Numbered from the stretch's first letter, positions 1 through 9,659 are shown. The stretch is DNA of 64,000 nt from Caballeronia hypogeia (GCF_001544875.2 NZ_FCOA02000002.1:1-64000); one strand, 5' to 3'. The notes: a model not told the origin generated them from the sequence alone. A program made the numbers and translations.

Positions 1-392
1 GCTGTTGATACTGAGTTCTTTCGTGCATCGCAACACCTTATACGAAACAGGTGTTGCACTTCAGATTTGAGGCCGCCCCGACAATACGTGTCGTGTAATG
101 TGCGCCTAAGAAAATCTGCGCCAATGTTCCGAGTTTGTTTTTGCCGAGCGGAAGGACGAACGTTCAGGCTGGTCCATAACAAACTTTGGACTGCAACTCA
201 GTATAGTGCCGATTCTACGGATTGCTACACGATCTTATGCTTCTGTTTGATCCGTTGAATGACAATGGCCAGATCGCCGGGCGTGGAAAAACCCCGCGCC
301 CGGCTATGTGCTCTCTCGATTACTTCGCTGATAGCGCGGGTCCGCGGTCCGCGAAAGCGGCAACGCCGTGATGCTATCGATGACAGGCCTGC
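1..392. other. gene-free leading segment
   Basis: No convincing gene is seen here. A 63-codon open frame at 67-258 (+) has no recognisable domain and no clear ribosome binding site. The first 260 bases look poorer in GC than the rest of the window. An inverted repeat with 8-bp arms (276-283 and 297-304) could form a hairpin downstream of the ProQ-domain gene, but no T-run follows it on either strand, so I do not call it a terminator. Confidence 0.4.
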
Positions 393-854
393 TTAAGCCT
401 TGGCCTTCGCCGGCGCCGAGGACGCGCGAGCCAGCCTTTGCGCTTCCAGATACTGTGCGCGCCCGGCGTCCGCCGCCGACACTTGTCCCACGGCATCGCC
501 CTGCAAGTCGACTCGTGCCGCGCCCTCGACGAGACTGCTCCAGTATCGTGCTCCGCGACACCATGTCTTGATGGCATCGCGAACTTCCTTCTCCGTGAGG
601 CGAAGGTTGGGCGCTTCCTTGAGCAGGTCTTCGAGGATGCCTACTTTCAGCGGCAGCTTGGGCGCCGGATTCTTCGGGAACGCACGTGGAAACTGTTTCT
701 GCAGCTTTCCGATGGTGTGCACAACCGGATCGACCGGTTGCTTCGGCGTGGCGGGTGCAGGCCGTTGCGGCCGCGCCGCAGGTTTTTTCGCGGGCGCGCG
801 CTCGTTGCGTTGCGCCAGTTGCTTTTTCAATGCTGCAAGTTGTTCGAAGCCCAT
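393..854 (-). CDS. ProQ/FinO-domain RNA chaperone
   Basis: This encodes 153 residues. The first 40 are a basic, Pro/Ala/Lys-rich tail, and residues about 42-150 form a ProQ/FinO domain. The typical sequence runs from VHTIGKLQKQFPRAF (45-59) through PLKVGILEDLL (68-78) to the RDAIKTWCRGARYWSSL helix region (92-108). Proteins of this family bind structured RNA and act as sRNA/mRNA chaperones in the cytoplasm; the targets of this one cannot be told from sequence. Small stand-alone FinO-domain proteins of this size are common in Burkholderiaceae. The start at 854 follows a GAGAG stretch. The window also holds an Hfq-like RNA chaperone at 49059. Confidence 0.85.
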   Translation of the reverse strand: MGFEQLAALKKQLAQRNERAPAKKPAARPQRPAPATPKQPVDPVVHTIGKLQKQFPRAFPKNPAPKLPLKVGILEDLLKEAPNLRLTEKEVRDAIKTWCRGARYWSSLVEGAARVDLQGDAVGQVSAADAGRAQYLEAQRLARASSAPAKAKA

Positions 855-1054
855 CTCTCAGTACCGTTGCGATTGTGCGCAAGATTTTAGCAGCCGCGGG
901 CGCCAGGCGTTCCGGTAGGCAACGGCAACGGTATTCGGCGCGAATTTTCCAGCCGATGGCGGCGCACTGTTCGTCGGTGGCGTGTCGCCGCAGCCGGTCG
1001 AAGGAACCGGTGTTGGCATTGCGTCCGCGCAACGCGTCGTCCATGACAAAACGC

Positions 1055-1402
1055 TCAGTTCCGGCGCTTGTCTCCCGGCTCGTCGCGCCGCTTTATCAGG
1101 TCGATATCCCACAAGGCGTCGTCTCGAAGCGCCTGCAGCGCGCGAAGAGACTGTTCGTAGTCGAACAGGGACTTCATTGCGTTCGAATACGCAGGTCCGT
1201 CGTCCGCCGGAAGTCGATTCAAATAAAAACGCAGACTCGTCAGCGCTTGTTCAATGGCGGCAATAGACGACTCGAGCCGACCTAACCGTGCCAGCGCTTC
1301 CTCTATGGACCGCATAAGCACCTCCAGCCGTAAAGCAACGCTTTCGGTCCATTTTAGGAGATCGATCGAGCCTCCTTCTCCAGCGATGACAAACGTCACC
1401 AT
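1055..1402 (-). CDS. small coiled-coil hypothetical protein
   Basis: This is 115 residues starting MVTFVIAGEGG. I do not recognise a family. Residues 20-60 and 75-105 look strongly helical with heptad-like Leu/Ile spacing (ALRLEVLMRSIEEALARLGR, then LESSIAAIEQAL), which suggests a coiled coil or helical bundle. There is no signal peptide or membrane segment. I prefer the ATG at 1402 to an upstream extension because the extension has shadow-like Arg/Gly/Ala composition. The start codon lies across the stop of the upstream CoA-transferase (stop codon 1396-1398), so translation may be coupled. About 200 bases without a convincing gene separate it from the ProQ-domain gene. Confidence 0.55.
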   Translation of the reverse strand: MVTFVIAGEGGSIDLLKWTESVALRLEVLMRSIEEALARLGRLESSIAAIEQALTSLRFYLNRLPADDGPAYSNAMKSLFDYEQSLRALQALRDDALWDIDLIKRRDEPGDKRRN

Positions 1403-2790
1403 TTCGGCACGGACGTTCCTGGCGGCGTCGACTCCCTCGCATACCCCGCCGGCGTACGCGCCAGTCCCGCACTCGGCCTGACCGCCATCAACTCCCCGAA
1501 TCCGGACCGATAGCGCTCCAGATACGGCGTGACATCCGGCTTCGCGACCTTCAGCCCGTCGTCGATGCGTCCCAGGCCGCGCAGCCACTGCCCCGTCTGC
1601 GCCAGCGACACCTCCACATGCCAGCTCCCGCCCTCGCGCTGCTGCTTCCACAACGCGGCGGCCGCGCCGAACGCCATCAGGAAGCCGCTGGCCATATCGA
1701 GCATCTGCATGGGCAACGGCCGTGGCTTGCCTTCTCCGGCCGCTTGCCCTTCGGCCGCGTTGAATCCCATCGCCGTCTGAATGAGGGAGTCGAAACCGCG
1801 CCTGTCAGCCCAGGGCCCTTGCGTTCCATACGCGGTAAGCGACGTATAGACGATCCCCGGCCGCCGTTCAGCCAACGCCTCCGGCCCGAATCCCAACGAT
1901 GCGATCCCGCCCGGCCGATACCCCTGCGCGAACACATGCGCCTCGTCGATCAGACGCCACAGCGTTTGTCTATCATCGTCCGCGCGCAGATCGAGCAAAG
2001 CCGACCGCTTTCCGCGACTCATATCCGCGATCGCCGGAATATTCGGCAGATGCGGCGCGTTGACGAGCATCACATCGGCGCCGAACGCGGCCAGTGCCCG
2101 CCCTCCGGCCGGCCCCGCGAGAATGCGCGTGAAATCGAGCACCTTCAATCCGTCGAGCGGACGCGCGTCGTGAGACAGGGAAGGCAGCGCAAGCGGCCCG
2201 GCATCGCCGATCCGCGTGATCGTCATCAAGGGCTGTGCGGCAACGGCCCGCGCCTGCTCGGTCGCATCCCATTCCTCGAAGGCGCGCAGCATCGTCACGA
2301 CGAGCCCGCGCTGCGCCGCCGCGTTTTCGAAGTCGCATCCGCGCCACGACATCAACGCGCGCTCGACATCCTCGCGCGTGGCCGTGCGCGCTTCGAGCCC
2401 GAGCAGTCGCAGCGCGCCATCCTGATGATGTTCGAAGTTCGCATGAATGCGCACATGGCCATCGGCGCATCGATAGAGGCCGGAGAAACGTCCCCAGGTT
2501 TCCGGCTCCTTCCCGTCGACGGTGAATGCGCCGGTGCACTCGACAGCCGCATGCATCATGTCGACGGACACGCGCTGGCGCTCGACGCCGCGCGCATGCG
2601 CCAGTTCGCAAGCCGCGAGCGCCGCCGCGCCGATGCTCGCCTGCGCCGCCGTGCCGACGGCGAACGAAGAGGGAAAAACGGGATCGCGACCCGGCAGGTC
2701 GATGAAGGAAAGCGCATCGTCGGGCAGGCCGGCGATGCGCCAGATACGGCTCAGCGTATCGAAGGATGAGGGAGCGGGCATGGTCGTCAT
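1396..2790 (-). CDS. CaiB/BaiF family CoA-transferase (class III)
   Basis: About 464 residues. The class III CoA-transferase core begins near residue 210 at PLDGLKVLDFTRILAGPAGG and includes the GFDSLIQTAMG segment. Asp334 there lies where formyl-CoA transferase-type enzymes carry the catalytic aspartate that forms the acyl-anhydride intermediate. These enzymes move CoA from an acyl-CoA donor to a free carboxylic acid; the acid here is unknown. The N-terminal 200 residues have the less conserved arrangement of the longer members of the family. ATGs at 2790 and 2781 are both possible starts. The gene follows pdxA2 by 46 bases on the same strand, but nothing ties it to threonate metabolism. Confidence 0.8.
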   Translation of the reverse strand: MTTMPAPSSFDTLSRIWRIAGLPDDALSFIDLPGRDPVFPSSFAVGTAAQASIGAAALAACELAHARGVERQRVSVDMMHAAVECTGAFTVDGKEPETWGRFSGLYRCADGHVRIHANFEHHQDGALRLLGLEARTATREDVERALMSWRGCDFENAAAQRGLVVTMLRAFEEWDATEQARAVAAQPLMTITRIGDAGPLALPSLSHDARPLDGLKVLDFTRILAGPAGGRALAAFGADVMLVNAPHLPNIPAIADMSRGKRSALLDLRADDDRQTLWRLIDEAHVFAQGYRPGGIASLGFGPEALAERRPGIVYTSLTAYGTQGPWADRRGFDSLIQTAMGFNAAEGQAAGEGKPRPLPMQMLDMASGFLMAFGAAAALWKQQREGGSWHVEVSLAQTGQWLRGLGRIDDGLKVAKPDVTPYLERYRSGFGELMAVRPSAGLARTPAGYARESTPPGTSVPKW

Positions 2791-2836
2791 CGCGCTTTTG
2801 AGGCGCTCATTATCACGCCATGCCGACGGGCGCGCC

Positions 2837-3835
2837 TTATCGACGCGTCGCGAGTTCCGCGCCTTGGCGGAGCGCCTCCAGCATGCTGCGTTCATCGACG
2901 ACGCCCTTGCCCGCGATATCGAACGCCGTGCCGTGATCGACCGAGGTGCGGATCACTTCGAGTCCGACGGTCACGTTCACGCCCGCTTCGAGCCCGAGCA
3001 CCTTCACGGGACCGTGTCCCTGATCGTGATACATCGCGACGACGAGATCGAAGTCGCCACGGCCCGCGCGATAAAACAGCGTGTCGGCGGGCAGCGGGCC
3101 GGTCACGTCGAGGCCGCGTTCCTGCAGGCGCTTCACGGCCGGAATGATCTTTTCCTCTTCCTCGCCATAGCCGAACAGGCCGTTCTCGCCCGCATGCGGA
3201 TTGATGCCGCACACGCCGATACGCGGCTTCGCGATGCCCGCCTTCACGAGCGTCGCATTGCCGCGCTCGATCGTACGCTCGACGAGACCCGGCTCGATCT
3301 TGCGGATCGCGTCGATGATGCCGATGTGCGTCGTCACGTGAATCACGCGCAATTGGGGCGCTACGAGCATCATCGACACTTCGTCGACGCCGGTCAGATG
3401 CGCGAGCATTTCCGTGTGACCCGGAAACTTGTGGCCGCCCGCGTGCAAGGCTTCCTTGTTGAGCGGCGCCGTGCAGATCGCGTCGATCTGCTTCGACTCC
3501 GCGAGTTCGACGGCGCGGGCGATGTACTGATAAGCCGCATCGCCCGCGATCGCGGAGAGTTCGCCGAAGGGCAGGTCGTCGGGAATCAGGCCGAGGTCGA
3601 TGCAGTCGATCACGCCGCGCTCATAACGCGCGTCCGACGCCGCCGCGATGCGCCGCACCGTCATGCTGCCGCCGACGATTTCATTGGCGCGTTCGAGACG
3701 CCGCGCGTCGCCGATCACGAGCGGACGGCATTGCTCATAGACCGAAGCGTGCGCGAGACTCTTGACGACGACTTCGGGGCCGACGCCGCTTGCGTCGCCC
3801 ATCGTGATGCCGATTACGGGAAGATAGTTGCTCAT
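2837..3835 (-). CDS. pdxA2: PdxA2, 4-phospho-D-threonate/D-erythronate dehydrogenase
   Basis: 332 residues, the normal PdxA-family length. The metal-binding histidines are present in PGHTEM (His140), INPHAGE (His214) and MYHDQGHGPVK (His270). PdxA proteins oxidise 4-phosphohydroxy acids with NAD. In the known D-threonate pathway (DtnK-PdxA2), the 4-phosphate is oxidised and decarboxylated to dihydroxyacetone phosphate. The gene lies directly downstream of a DUF1537 kinase and a KdgT-like permease, which marks it as the catabolic PdxA2 and not the pyridoxal-biosynthetic PdxA. The ATG at 3835 gives the family N-terminus MSNYLPVIGITMGDASGVGPE; a longer upstream reading is the antisense of dtnK. 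Confidence 0.92.
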   Translation of the reverse strand: MSNYLPVIGITMGDASGVGPEVVVKSLAHASVYEQCRPLVIGDARRLERANEIVGGSMTVRRIAAASDARYERGVIDCIDLGLIPDDLPFGELSAIAGDAAYQYIARAVELAESKQIDAICTAPLNKEALHAGGHKFPGHTEMLAHLTGVDEVSMMLVAPQLRVIHVTTHIGIIDAIRKIEPGLVERTIERGNATLVKAGIAKPRIGVCGINPHAGENGLFGYGEEEEKIIPAVKRLQERGLDVTGPLPADTLFYRAGRGDFDLVVAMYHDQGHGPVKVLGLEAGVNVTVGLEVIRTSVDHGTAFDIAGKGVVDERSMLEALRQGAELATRR

Positions 3836-3861
3836 GATGTTTCGTCTGATGATGTCGGGTC

Positions 3862-5115
3862 TCAACGCGCGACGGGAAGATCCGCGCCGCGCAAGTGCAG
3901 GTAGGCGCCGAGCAGCGCATGTTCGCTGCCGAATGCGCCGGCTTTGGTGACGATGGCGGGGCCGTTGCCCGTCGAGGGCCGCCCGAGCGCGACGCCCGCT
4001 TCGATCTCGCGCACGAGTTCGAGGCTGCCCACGTTGGCCGCCGCGAGCATCGCGCGCGCGGTTTCGCCGCCGGTCGCGATCAGTCCGCCGAGCTGGTCGA
4101 AGTGAGGGGCGACGAGCGCCGCGAGCGCGTTCGAGAGGCGCGCGCCTTCGGCGGGATCGAACGCGTCGTCGCGGCCTATGCGCACGATCGCGTCTTCCTG
4201 ATTGCGCACCGACGCGCCGATGCGCTCCTGCCACGCCCGCCAGTCGGGATGATTCACGCCGCCGCGCAACACGGCAGGCGGCACGGTCGTTTCGCAGACG
4301 CCTGCTTCGGCGCACAGCAGCGCGCATTGACGCTCGGAGATCGCCGAAAGACTGCCGACGAGCGCGAGGATCGGGCCTCGCGCCGGTGCCACCGTAGTCG
4401 CTTTCGGCAGGGCGGCGTTCGCATCGAACAGATCGGGCAGCGCGGCCAGCTCGCGGGCGAGTCCGCCCGAGCCGACCCAGAAGAACTGCTCTTCCACCGC
4501 TGCGGTCACGTGCGCCAGCGACGCGAGATCGTCGCTGGTTTCGGCATCGACGACGATCGCATCGACGCCATCCGTCGATGCCGCCGCCGACGCCACCATC
4601 GCGGCGACATCCCGCGGCGCGGCGCGGAAGGCATCGAGCGGAACGTGCGCGACGCGCAGGCCGACCATGTCGAGCATGGCGCGCAATCCGGCGTTCTGCC
4701 CGGCGTTTTCGAGCTGCCACGTTTCGGTTTCTTCGAGCGGCACGCCGCGCACGATCACGCGGCCATCACGCACGACGCGGCCCGTCGCGGGAAATGCCGG
4801 CGTGACGATCGCGGGGCCGGCGACGCGGACGAGCGCGGCGACTTCGGCGGTCCAGTTGCCGCGCAAGGTCGAATCGATCTTCTTGTACAGGCGGCGGCCC
4901 GGCGCGCGCAGCGTCCGCCACGCGTTCGCCGTGCGCTGCGCGGCCTCGGCGGGCGTGAGGCGCCGCGTGTCGGTGTCGGCGGCGATGACGGTCGCGTCGG
5001 CAGCCGATGCGCTCGCATCGAGCGACACGACGGTCTTCAGACCCGCCGCCGCGAACGCGATGGCGCAATCGGCGGCGCCCGACAGATCGTCCGCGACGAT
5101 CAGCAGACTCTTCAT
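3862..5115 (-). CDS. dtnK: DtnK-type four-carbon acid sugar kinase
   Basis: 417 residues. The N-terminal DUF1537 domain opens with [15 protein letters not shown], and the C-terminal nucleotide-binding domain carries [14 protein letters not shown] near residue 350. Family members phosphorylate four-carbon acid sugars at O4 using ATP. With PdxA2 downstream, D-threonate (or D-erythronate) is the expected substrate, by analogy with the characterised DtnK/PdxA2 pair. The ATG at 5115 overlaps the permease stop by four bases (ATGA, 5112-5115), so the two are translationally coupled. The distance to pdxA2 is 26 bases. The precise stereoisomer used cannot be read from sequence. Confidence 0.9.
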   Translation of the reverse strand: MKSLLIVADDLSGAADCAIAFAAAGLKTVVSLDASASAADATVIAADTDTRRLTPAEAAQRTANAWRTLRAPGRRLYKKIDSTLRGNWTAEVAALVRVAGPAIVTPAFPATGRVVRDGRVIVRGVPLEETETWQLENAGQNAGLRAMLDMVGLRVAHVPLDAFRAAPRDVAAMVASAAASTDGVDAIVVDAETSDDLASLAHVTAAVEEQFFWVGSGGLARELAALPDLFDANAALPKATTVAPARGPILALVGSLSAISERQCALLCAEAGVCETTVPPAVLRGGVNHPDWRAWQERIGASVRNQEDAIVRIGRDDAFDPAEGARLSNALAALVAPHFDQLGGLIATGGETARAMLAAANVGSLELVREIEAGVALGRPSTGNGPAIVTKAGAFGSEHALLGAYLHLRGADLPVAR

Positions 5116-6116
5116 TGCGTGGCCTCGCGTCGTTTCGCATTGGACGATGCGCGCGCCTCGTTGCGCGCATTCACGCGTTTGGCGATGGATGCGGTCAGTA
5201 TCGGCGAGACGATCGCGGTCACGACCACACACGCGGCGACCAGCAGCGTCGCGCTCTTCGCCGCTTCGTTATAAACCGGATTCGCGGCCGCGATCAGCGC
5301 CGGAACGGCCGCCGCGTTGCCCGCGGTGTTCGCCGCCGCCGCGCCCGCGACGCCCGTGCCGCCCGTCAGACGGTCCGCGAAGTACAGCGGAATGCCAGTC
5401 ACGATGACGACTGCGAAACCCAGCCCGATGCCGAGCAGGCCGGCTTGCCACACCTTGTGCAGGTCGAGGCTCGCGCCGAGCGCCAGCGCGAAGAACGGAA
5501 TCATCACGGGCACGGCGCGGCCGAGAAACTCGCGCATTTCGCGATCCAGGTTGCCGAGCAGCATGCCAACGGCGAGCGGCAGAATGCTGCCGACGAGCGT
5601 CGGCCACGGAAACGCCGAAAGACCCGCGACGCCGAGCGTGACCATCGTCAGGAACGGGCCGGATTCGAGTGACATGATCGTGTACGCGCCGACATCTTCC
5701 GAGCGCCCGTACTGGCCCATCAGCGCCATGTAGAGGCCGCCGTTGGTGTCGTTCATCGCGGCAACGACGGCGAGCGTCGAAATGCCCGCGAACAGTCCGG
5801 ACGAGATCGGCTGCTCGCCGAGAAAATGCCCGAGCACGATGCCCGCGACGATCGCCGTGCCGACCTTCGTCGCGAACAGCGCGCCGCCCTTGCGCAGGAG
5901 ATACGGCGTCGCCTTCACGTCGATGCCCGCGCCCATGCAGACATAGAACACGGCGAGAATCGGCAGCGAACCGGTGAACAGCGCGTTCGTGAACGATCCG
6001 AAGAACTTCGGCATGCCGGGCGCGAACGTCGCGATCAGCGAGCCGAGCAGCAGCGGGACGATCATCATGCCGCCGGGAACGCGCTCGACGGCGCGCTTGA
6101 TGTGAATCTGAGCCAT
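5112..6116 (-). CDS. KdgT-family 2-keto-3-deoxygluconate/threonate permease
   Basis: 334 residues with about ten hydrophobic segments, beginning near [17 protein letters not shown]. The family is the 2-keto-3-deoxygluconate permease type (proton symport across the inner membrane). The glycine-rich [20 protein letters not shown] stretch (around residue 265) and the [15 protein letters not shown] motif (around residue 130) are typical. In DtnK/PdxA2 operons such permeases are expected to import threonate. The ATG at 6116 is preceded by GGAGAC. It is the first gene of the permease-dtnK-pdxA2 operon and faces the DeoR regulator across a 264-bp control region rich in repeats. Confidence 0.87.
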   Translation of the reverse strand: MAQIHIKRAVERVPGGMMIVPLLLGSLIATFAPGMPKFFGSFTNALFTGSLPILAVFYVCMGAGIDVKATPYLLRKGGALFATKVGTAIVAGIVLGHFLGEQPISSGLFAGISTLAVVAAMNDTNGGLYMALMGQYGRSEDVGAYTIMSLESGPFLTMVTLGVAGLSAFPWPTLVGSILPLAVGMLLGNLDREMREFLGRAVPVMIPFFALALGASLDLHKVWQAGLLGIGLGFAVVIVTGIPLYFADRLTGGTGVAGAAAANTAGNAAAVPALIAAANPVYNEAAKSATLLVAACVVVTAIVSPILTASIAKRVNARNEARASSNAKRREATQ

Positions 6117-6143
6117 GCATGTCTCCAGAGTGGTTTCTGTCCG

Positions 6144-6278
6144 ATTCAATCATAAATTGACTGAATCGATCAATTCGGAGTTTAGTCCTCTGTCTTGATT
6201 TGCGCAAATCGGTCGTCTAAGTGTTTACTCTGATCGATTCGGGCTAAATTTATTTGATTGAATGATCGAATCGATCAA
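6144..6278. promoter_or_regulatory. repeat cluster, probable DeoR operators
   Basis: The AT-rich gap between the permease and the DeoR gene holds a set of related repeats. GAATCGATCAA occurs at 6163-6173 and again at 6268-6278, and its inverse TGATCGATTC at 6231-6240. ATTCAATCA (6144-6152) is mirrored by TGATTGAAT (6255-6263). The two outer clusters are about 105 bp apart, roughly ten helical turns, which would fit looping by a multimeric DeoR repressor. Assignment to this regulator is inference from position; the repeats are read directly. Confidence 0.65.
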
Positions 6279-6380
6279 ACTCATTGGGAACCGGTCAAGC
6301 CGGCTCGGCAGCATTCGATGGTCCCGGCGCGTTCGCTACACTGTGCGGCTCGCCGGAATCGCAAAAACTCAGGGAACGGA

Positions 6381-7151
6381 ATGAAAGTCGAAAAACGCCG
6401 CGAAGCGATGCTCAAGGCCGTGCTGTCCGGCATGAACGATGTGGCCGCGCTGTGCGAGCATTTCGGCATGTCGGAGGCGACGGTGCGCCGCGACCTGCGC
6501 GCGCTCGCCGATGAGCGGCGCATCGTGCGCACGTATGGCGGCGCGGCGTCGGTGGGCATGCACGAGCCGGAGGAGTCGCTCGACACGCGAAGCGCGAGTT
6601 TCCGCGAGCAGAAGGAGGCGATCGCGCGCGTGGCGGCGCGGCACGTGCAGGACGGCGACACGATCTTTCTCGATGGCGGCACCACGACCGCCGCGCTCGC
6701 GCGCTGCCTCGCCGGGCGCACCGGGATTCACGTCGTCACGAACAATCTGCTGGCCGTGGGCGCGCTCACGGCGGCGGACGTGCGCGTGACGCTGATCGGC
6801 GGCGACGTGCGGCCGTCGAGCATGAGCACGCTCGGGCCGATCGCGCAGGTGGCGCTCACGCGTATCACGTTCGACAAGGCGTTTCTCGGCGCGGATGGCG
6901 TCGTCGCGGGTCGCGGGCTGTGCGAGGCGACGGCGGAGCAGGCGTTTCTGAAGGAGTGCATCGCGGGCCAGGCGGCGGGCGTGTTCGTGCTCGCCACGTC
7001 GAACAAGCTGGAGCGCGCGAACCAGCAGCACTGGACGCCGCTGGAACGCGACTGGACGCTCGTCACCGATGCGCTGGCCGAAGCGCCGGTGCTCGCGCGC
7101 TTCGAGGAGCGGGGGAATGTGACGGTGCTGCGGGCGGGTGTGAACGACTGA
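6381..7151 (+). CDS. DeoR-family regulator of the threonate operon
   Basis: 256 residues. The N-terminal DeoR winged helix (residues 1-57) contains VAALCEHFGMSEATVRRDLRAL and then the family signature ARRIVRTYGGA-like segment (ERRIVRTYGGAA). The C-terminal ligand-binding domain carries DTIFLDGGTTTAALA and the FDKAFLGADGV motif. DeoR proteins usually sense a phosphorylated sugar intermediate and repress the adjacent catabolic genes. The gene is divergent from the permease-dtnK-pdxA2 operon and close to the repeat cluster at 6144-6278, so control of that operon is the likely role. The ATG at 6381 follows AGGGAACGGA. Upstream ATGs would add about 40 unrelated residues. Confidence 0.88.
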   Translation: MKVEKRREAMLKAVLSGMNDVAALCEHFGMSEATVRRDLRALADERRIVRTYGGAASVGMHEPEESLDTRSASFREQKEAIARVAARHVQDGDTIFLDGGTTTAALARCLAGRTGIHVVTNNLLAVGALTAADVRVTLIGGDVRPSSMSTLGPIAQVALTRITFDKAFLGADGVVAGRGLCEATAEQAFLKECIAGQAAGVFVLATSNKLERANQQHWTPLERDWTLVTDALAEAPVLARFEERGNVTVLRAGVND

Positions 7152-8324
7152 TTACGTCGAAAGAATCGTGACGAGCGCGACGGCCGAATCGCCCGCGAGC
7201 TGACCGCCGTTGTTTTCCGCGAGCGCGACTTTCGCGCCCGGGCGCTGACGCGCGCCAGCCTTGCCGCGCAACTGCTGTGTCAGTTCGACGATCTGCGCGA
7301 CGCCCGTCGCGCCCACCGGATGCCCGCGCGAGAGCAAGCCGCCGCTCGGATTCACCGAAATCCTTCCGCCGATGCCCGTATCGCCCGAACGGATCAGCTT
7401 CGGCGCGTCGCCGGGCGCGCACAGCCCGAGGTTCTCGTAGTGAATGAGTTCGGCGGGCGCGGACGCATCGTGCAGTTCGACGACATGCACATCGTCCGGT
7501 CCGATCCCCGCTTGCTCATAAGCCTCGCGCGCCGCGCGCACCGCGACGAGTTCGCCGGAGCCATCGGCTTTCGCCGACACGATCGAGCTTGCGCGAATGA
7601 ACACGGGGCGAATGTCGTGCTTCGCCGCGAATTCCTCCGAGCAGATGAACACGGCCGCGCCGCCATCGCCGATGGAGGAGCACATGAACAGCGTCAGCGG
7701 ATCGCTGACCATGCGGCTCGTCAGCACTTCCTCGACGCTGGTCTCGTTGCGGAACTGCGCGTGCGGATTGAGCGATCCCGCGTGACGGCTCTTCACGACG
7801 ACGCGGGCGAAGTCGCTGGCATCGGCGCCGGTCTTGTCCATCCACTTGCGCGCCTTCGCGGCGTAAAGGTCCATGAACAGCGAGCCGGTGCCGGTCGTCA
7901 CGCCTTCGGGCAGCGGCTCTTCGAGATCGACCGCTCTCGCGAACGCGCCGAACGAAACCGCCTTGTCTTCATGCGAGAGCTTCTCCACGCCGACGACCAG
8001 CGCCGTCTCCACTTGCCCCGAAGCCACCGCGAGGCACGCGAGATTGAGCGCCGAGCTGCCCGACGCGCACGCGTTCTCGACGTTGAACATCGGTTTGCCG
8101 TCGAGTCCGGTGTTGCGCAGCGACGACTGCGCGCGAATCATCTCCTGGCCGGTGACGACGCCCGCCGCCGCGTTGCCGAAGAACACGCGATCGACATCGT
8201 TCACGGTGACATGCGCGTCCTTCAGCGCGAGCGACACCGCTTCTTCCGCGAGCGACTTGAGATTACGTTCGAGAAACTTGCCGAAGGGCGTCATGCCGAC
8301 GCCCCCGATTACGACTTTACGCAT
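7152..8324 (-). CDS. SCP2-type thiolase / acetyl-CoA acetyltransferase
   Basis: 390 residues. The thiolase N-terminal domain shows VENACASGSSALNLA with the acyl-accepting Cys86. The C-terminal domain has NPSGGLLSRGHPVGATG with the catalytic histidine, and ends in ALAENNGG. The architecture is that of sterol-carrier-protein-like thiolases, which cleave or acylate branched or cyclic 3-ketoacyl-CoAs. No DUF35 partner protein lies next to it, although such partners are common. The ATG at 8324 sits five bases after GGAGG; the ATG at 8327 is an alternative. It likely supplies the last step of a pathway with the SDR and crotonase across the divergent promoter. It converges with the DeoR gene with no gap. 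Confidence 0.85.
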   Translation of the reverse strand: MRKVVIGGVGMTPFGKFLERNLKSLAEEAVSLALKDAHVTVNDVDRVFFGNAAAGVVTGQEMIRAQSSLRNTGLDGKPMFNVENACASGSSALNLACLAVASGQVETALVVGVEKLSHEDKAVSFGAFARAVDLEEPLPEGVTTGTGSLFMDLYAAKARKWMDKTGADASDFARVVVKSRHAGSLNPHAQFRNETSVEEVLTSRMVSDPLTLFMCSSIGDGGAAVFICSEEFAAKHDIRPVFIRASSIVSAKADGSGELVAVRAAREAYEQAGIGPDDVHVVELHDASAPAELIHYENLGLCAPGDAPKLIRSGDTGIGGRISVNPSGGLLSRGHPVGATGVAQIVELTQQLRGKAGARQRPGAKVALAENNGGQLAGDSAVALVTILST

Positions 8325-8357
8325 CATTGCCTCCATTGCATTTGAAAAAAGAAAGTC

Positions 8358-9659
8358 TCAGTCGAGCGTCTTGCCGCGCGTCTCCGGCATGCGCGCATAG
8401 ACGATGCAGCCCGCCGCGCAGACGACGGCCACGTAAATCCACAGGTATTGCGCGAGCCCGGCGTTGTTCATCGCGGTGACGATGGTGGGCAGCGTGCCGC
8501 CGAAGAGCGCCGCCGAAAGCGCGTAGGGAAGCGCCACGCCGGTGGCCCGGACATGCGCGGGAAACTGCTCGGCCATGACGGTCGCGCAAGTCGCGGCGAA
8601 GCCCGACGACAGCAACATGCCGATGCTCACGATGACGACCGCGCTCCAGTAGTCATTGCCGAGAAAGTGCAGCGCGGGCCACGCGAAGAGTCCCGAACCG
8701 GCGGCGAATGCGAGCAATATCGGCTTGCGGCCGATGCGATCCGACAGCATGCCCAGCAGCGGAATCGCGACGAGCGACACGACGATGGACACCACGCTCG
8801 CGCTGAACGCATCGCGCAGCGGCAGGCCGCGCATGTGAGCGAGCGTAGGGAACAGCACGAGCCACAGATAGATGCAGAGATTGCCCGCCATCGCGATGCC
8901 GATCACGCGCAGGGCCGCGCGCCGATGCTCGCGCACGATGGTCACGAACGGATGCCGCGTGTGCTCGTGCACGGACACGTTCTTCCTGAACGCATCGGTT
9001 TCGGAGACGGCCAGGCGGAACCACAGCGCAACGAAGCCCATCAGCCCCGCGATCGCGAACGCGATGCGCCAGCCCCACGCGGCCATCGAAGGTGCATCGA
9101 TCGTCGACGTGAGCAGCGCGCCGATGGACGCCGCGACGAGCACGCCCGCGTTCACAGCGAAGTGCTGCCACGAGCCCGCGAAGCCGCGCCGGGAAGGCGC
9201 CGCCGACTCCATCAGAAACGTCGATGCCGAGCCGAACTCGCCTCCCGCCGCGAACCCTTGCACGAGCCGCGCGGCGACGAGCACGAGCGGCGCGGCCACG
9301 CCGATCGACGCATAGCCGGGACACGCCGCGATCACGAGCGAGCTGCCCGCCATCAGCGCGACGGAAAGCGCGAGCCCGTTCTTGCGCCCGTGGCGGTCGG
9401 CATATGCGCCGAGCAGCGCGCCGCCGATGGGCCGCATCACGAAGCCCACGGCGAACACGGCGAAGGCCGCTAGCAGCGCGATGCTGGCGTTGTTCGCCGG
9501 AAAGAACTGCCGCGAGAACAGCGAGGCGAAAGTCGCGTAGATGATCCAGTCCGTGAACTCGACGATGGTGCCGAGCGTCGCCGCGACGATGGCCTTTTTC
9601 TGCGTCCGCGTGAGCGGCGTCGCGGCCGGTTCCGCGACCTGGGGAAGCGTGGTGTCCAT
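8358..9659 (-). CDS. MFS transporter, metabolite:H+ symporter (MHS) type
   Basis: 433 residues with twelve expected membrane segments. The MFS signature appears as AYADRHGRKNGLAL in the first half and LSDRIGRKPILLA in the second half. VRLVQGF-like RLVQGFAAGGEFGSAST is typical of the MHS branch, whose members import organic acids and osmolytes with protons. The start at 9659 follows GGAGACACAAGC. It lies 33 bases upstream of the thiolase on the same strand, so the two form an operon divergent from the SDR/crotonase pair. It probably imports the carboxylic acid that this gene group degrades. Confidence 0.85.
   Translation of the reverse strand: MDTTLPQVAEPAATPLTRTQKKAIVAATLGTIVEFTDWIIYATFASLFSRQFFPANNASIALLAAFAVFAVGFVMRPIGGALLGAYADRHGRKNGLALSVALMAGSSLVIAACPGYASIGVAAPLVLVAARLVQGFAAGGEFGSASTFLMESAAPSRRGFAGSWQHFAVNAGVLVAASIGALLTSTIDAPSMAAWGWRIAFAIAGLMGFVALWFRLAVSETDAFRKNVSVHEHTRHPFVTIVREHRRAALRVIGIAMAGNLCIYLWLVLFPTLAHMRGLPLRDAFSASVVSIVVSLVAIPLLGMLSDRIGRKPILLAFAAGSGLFAWPALHFLGNDYWSAVVIVSIGMLLSSGFAATCATVMAEQFPAHVRATGVALPYALSAALFGGTLPTIVTAMNNAGLAQYLWIYVAVVCAAGCIVYARMPETRGKTLD

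Noticed and set aside
67..258. 63-codon open frame
   Set aside because: No ribosome binding site, no recognisable domain.
276..304. hairpin as rho-independent terminator
   Set aside because: The stem is good but no T-run follows on either strand.
304..1044. 246-codon open frame on the minus strand
   Set aside because: It runs out of frame through the ProQ-domain gene and has the Arg/Ala/Ser-rich make-up of a shadow; only its first ~60 codons are outside a known gene and show no domain.
2837..4720. pdxA2 as a 627-residue fusion
   Set aside because: The extra N-terminal half is the out-of-frame shadow of dtnK; the family start is at 3835.
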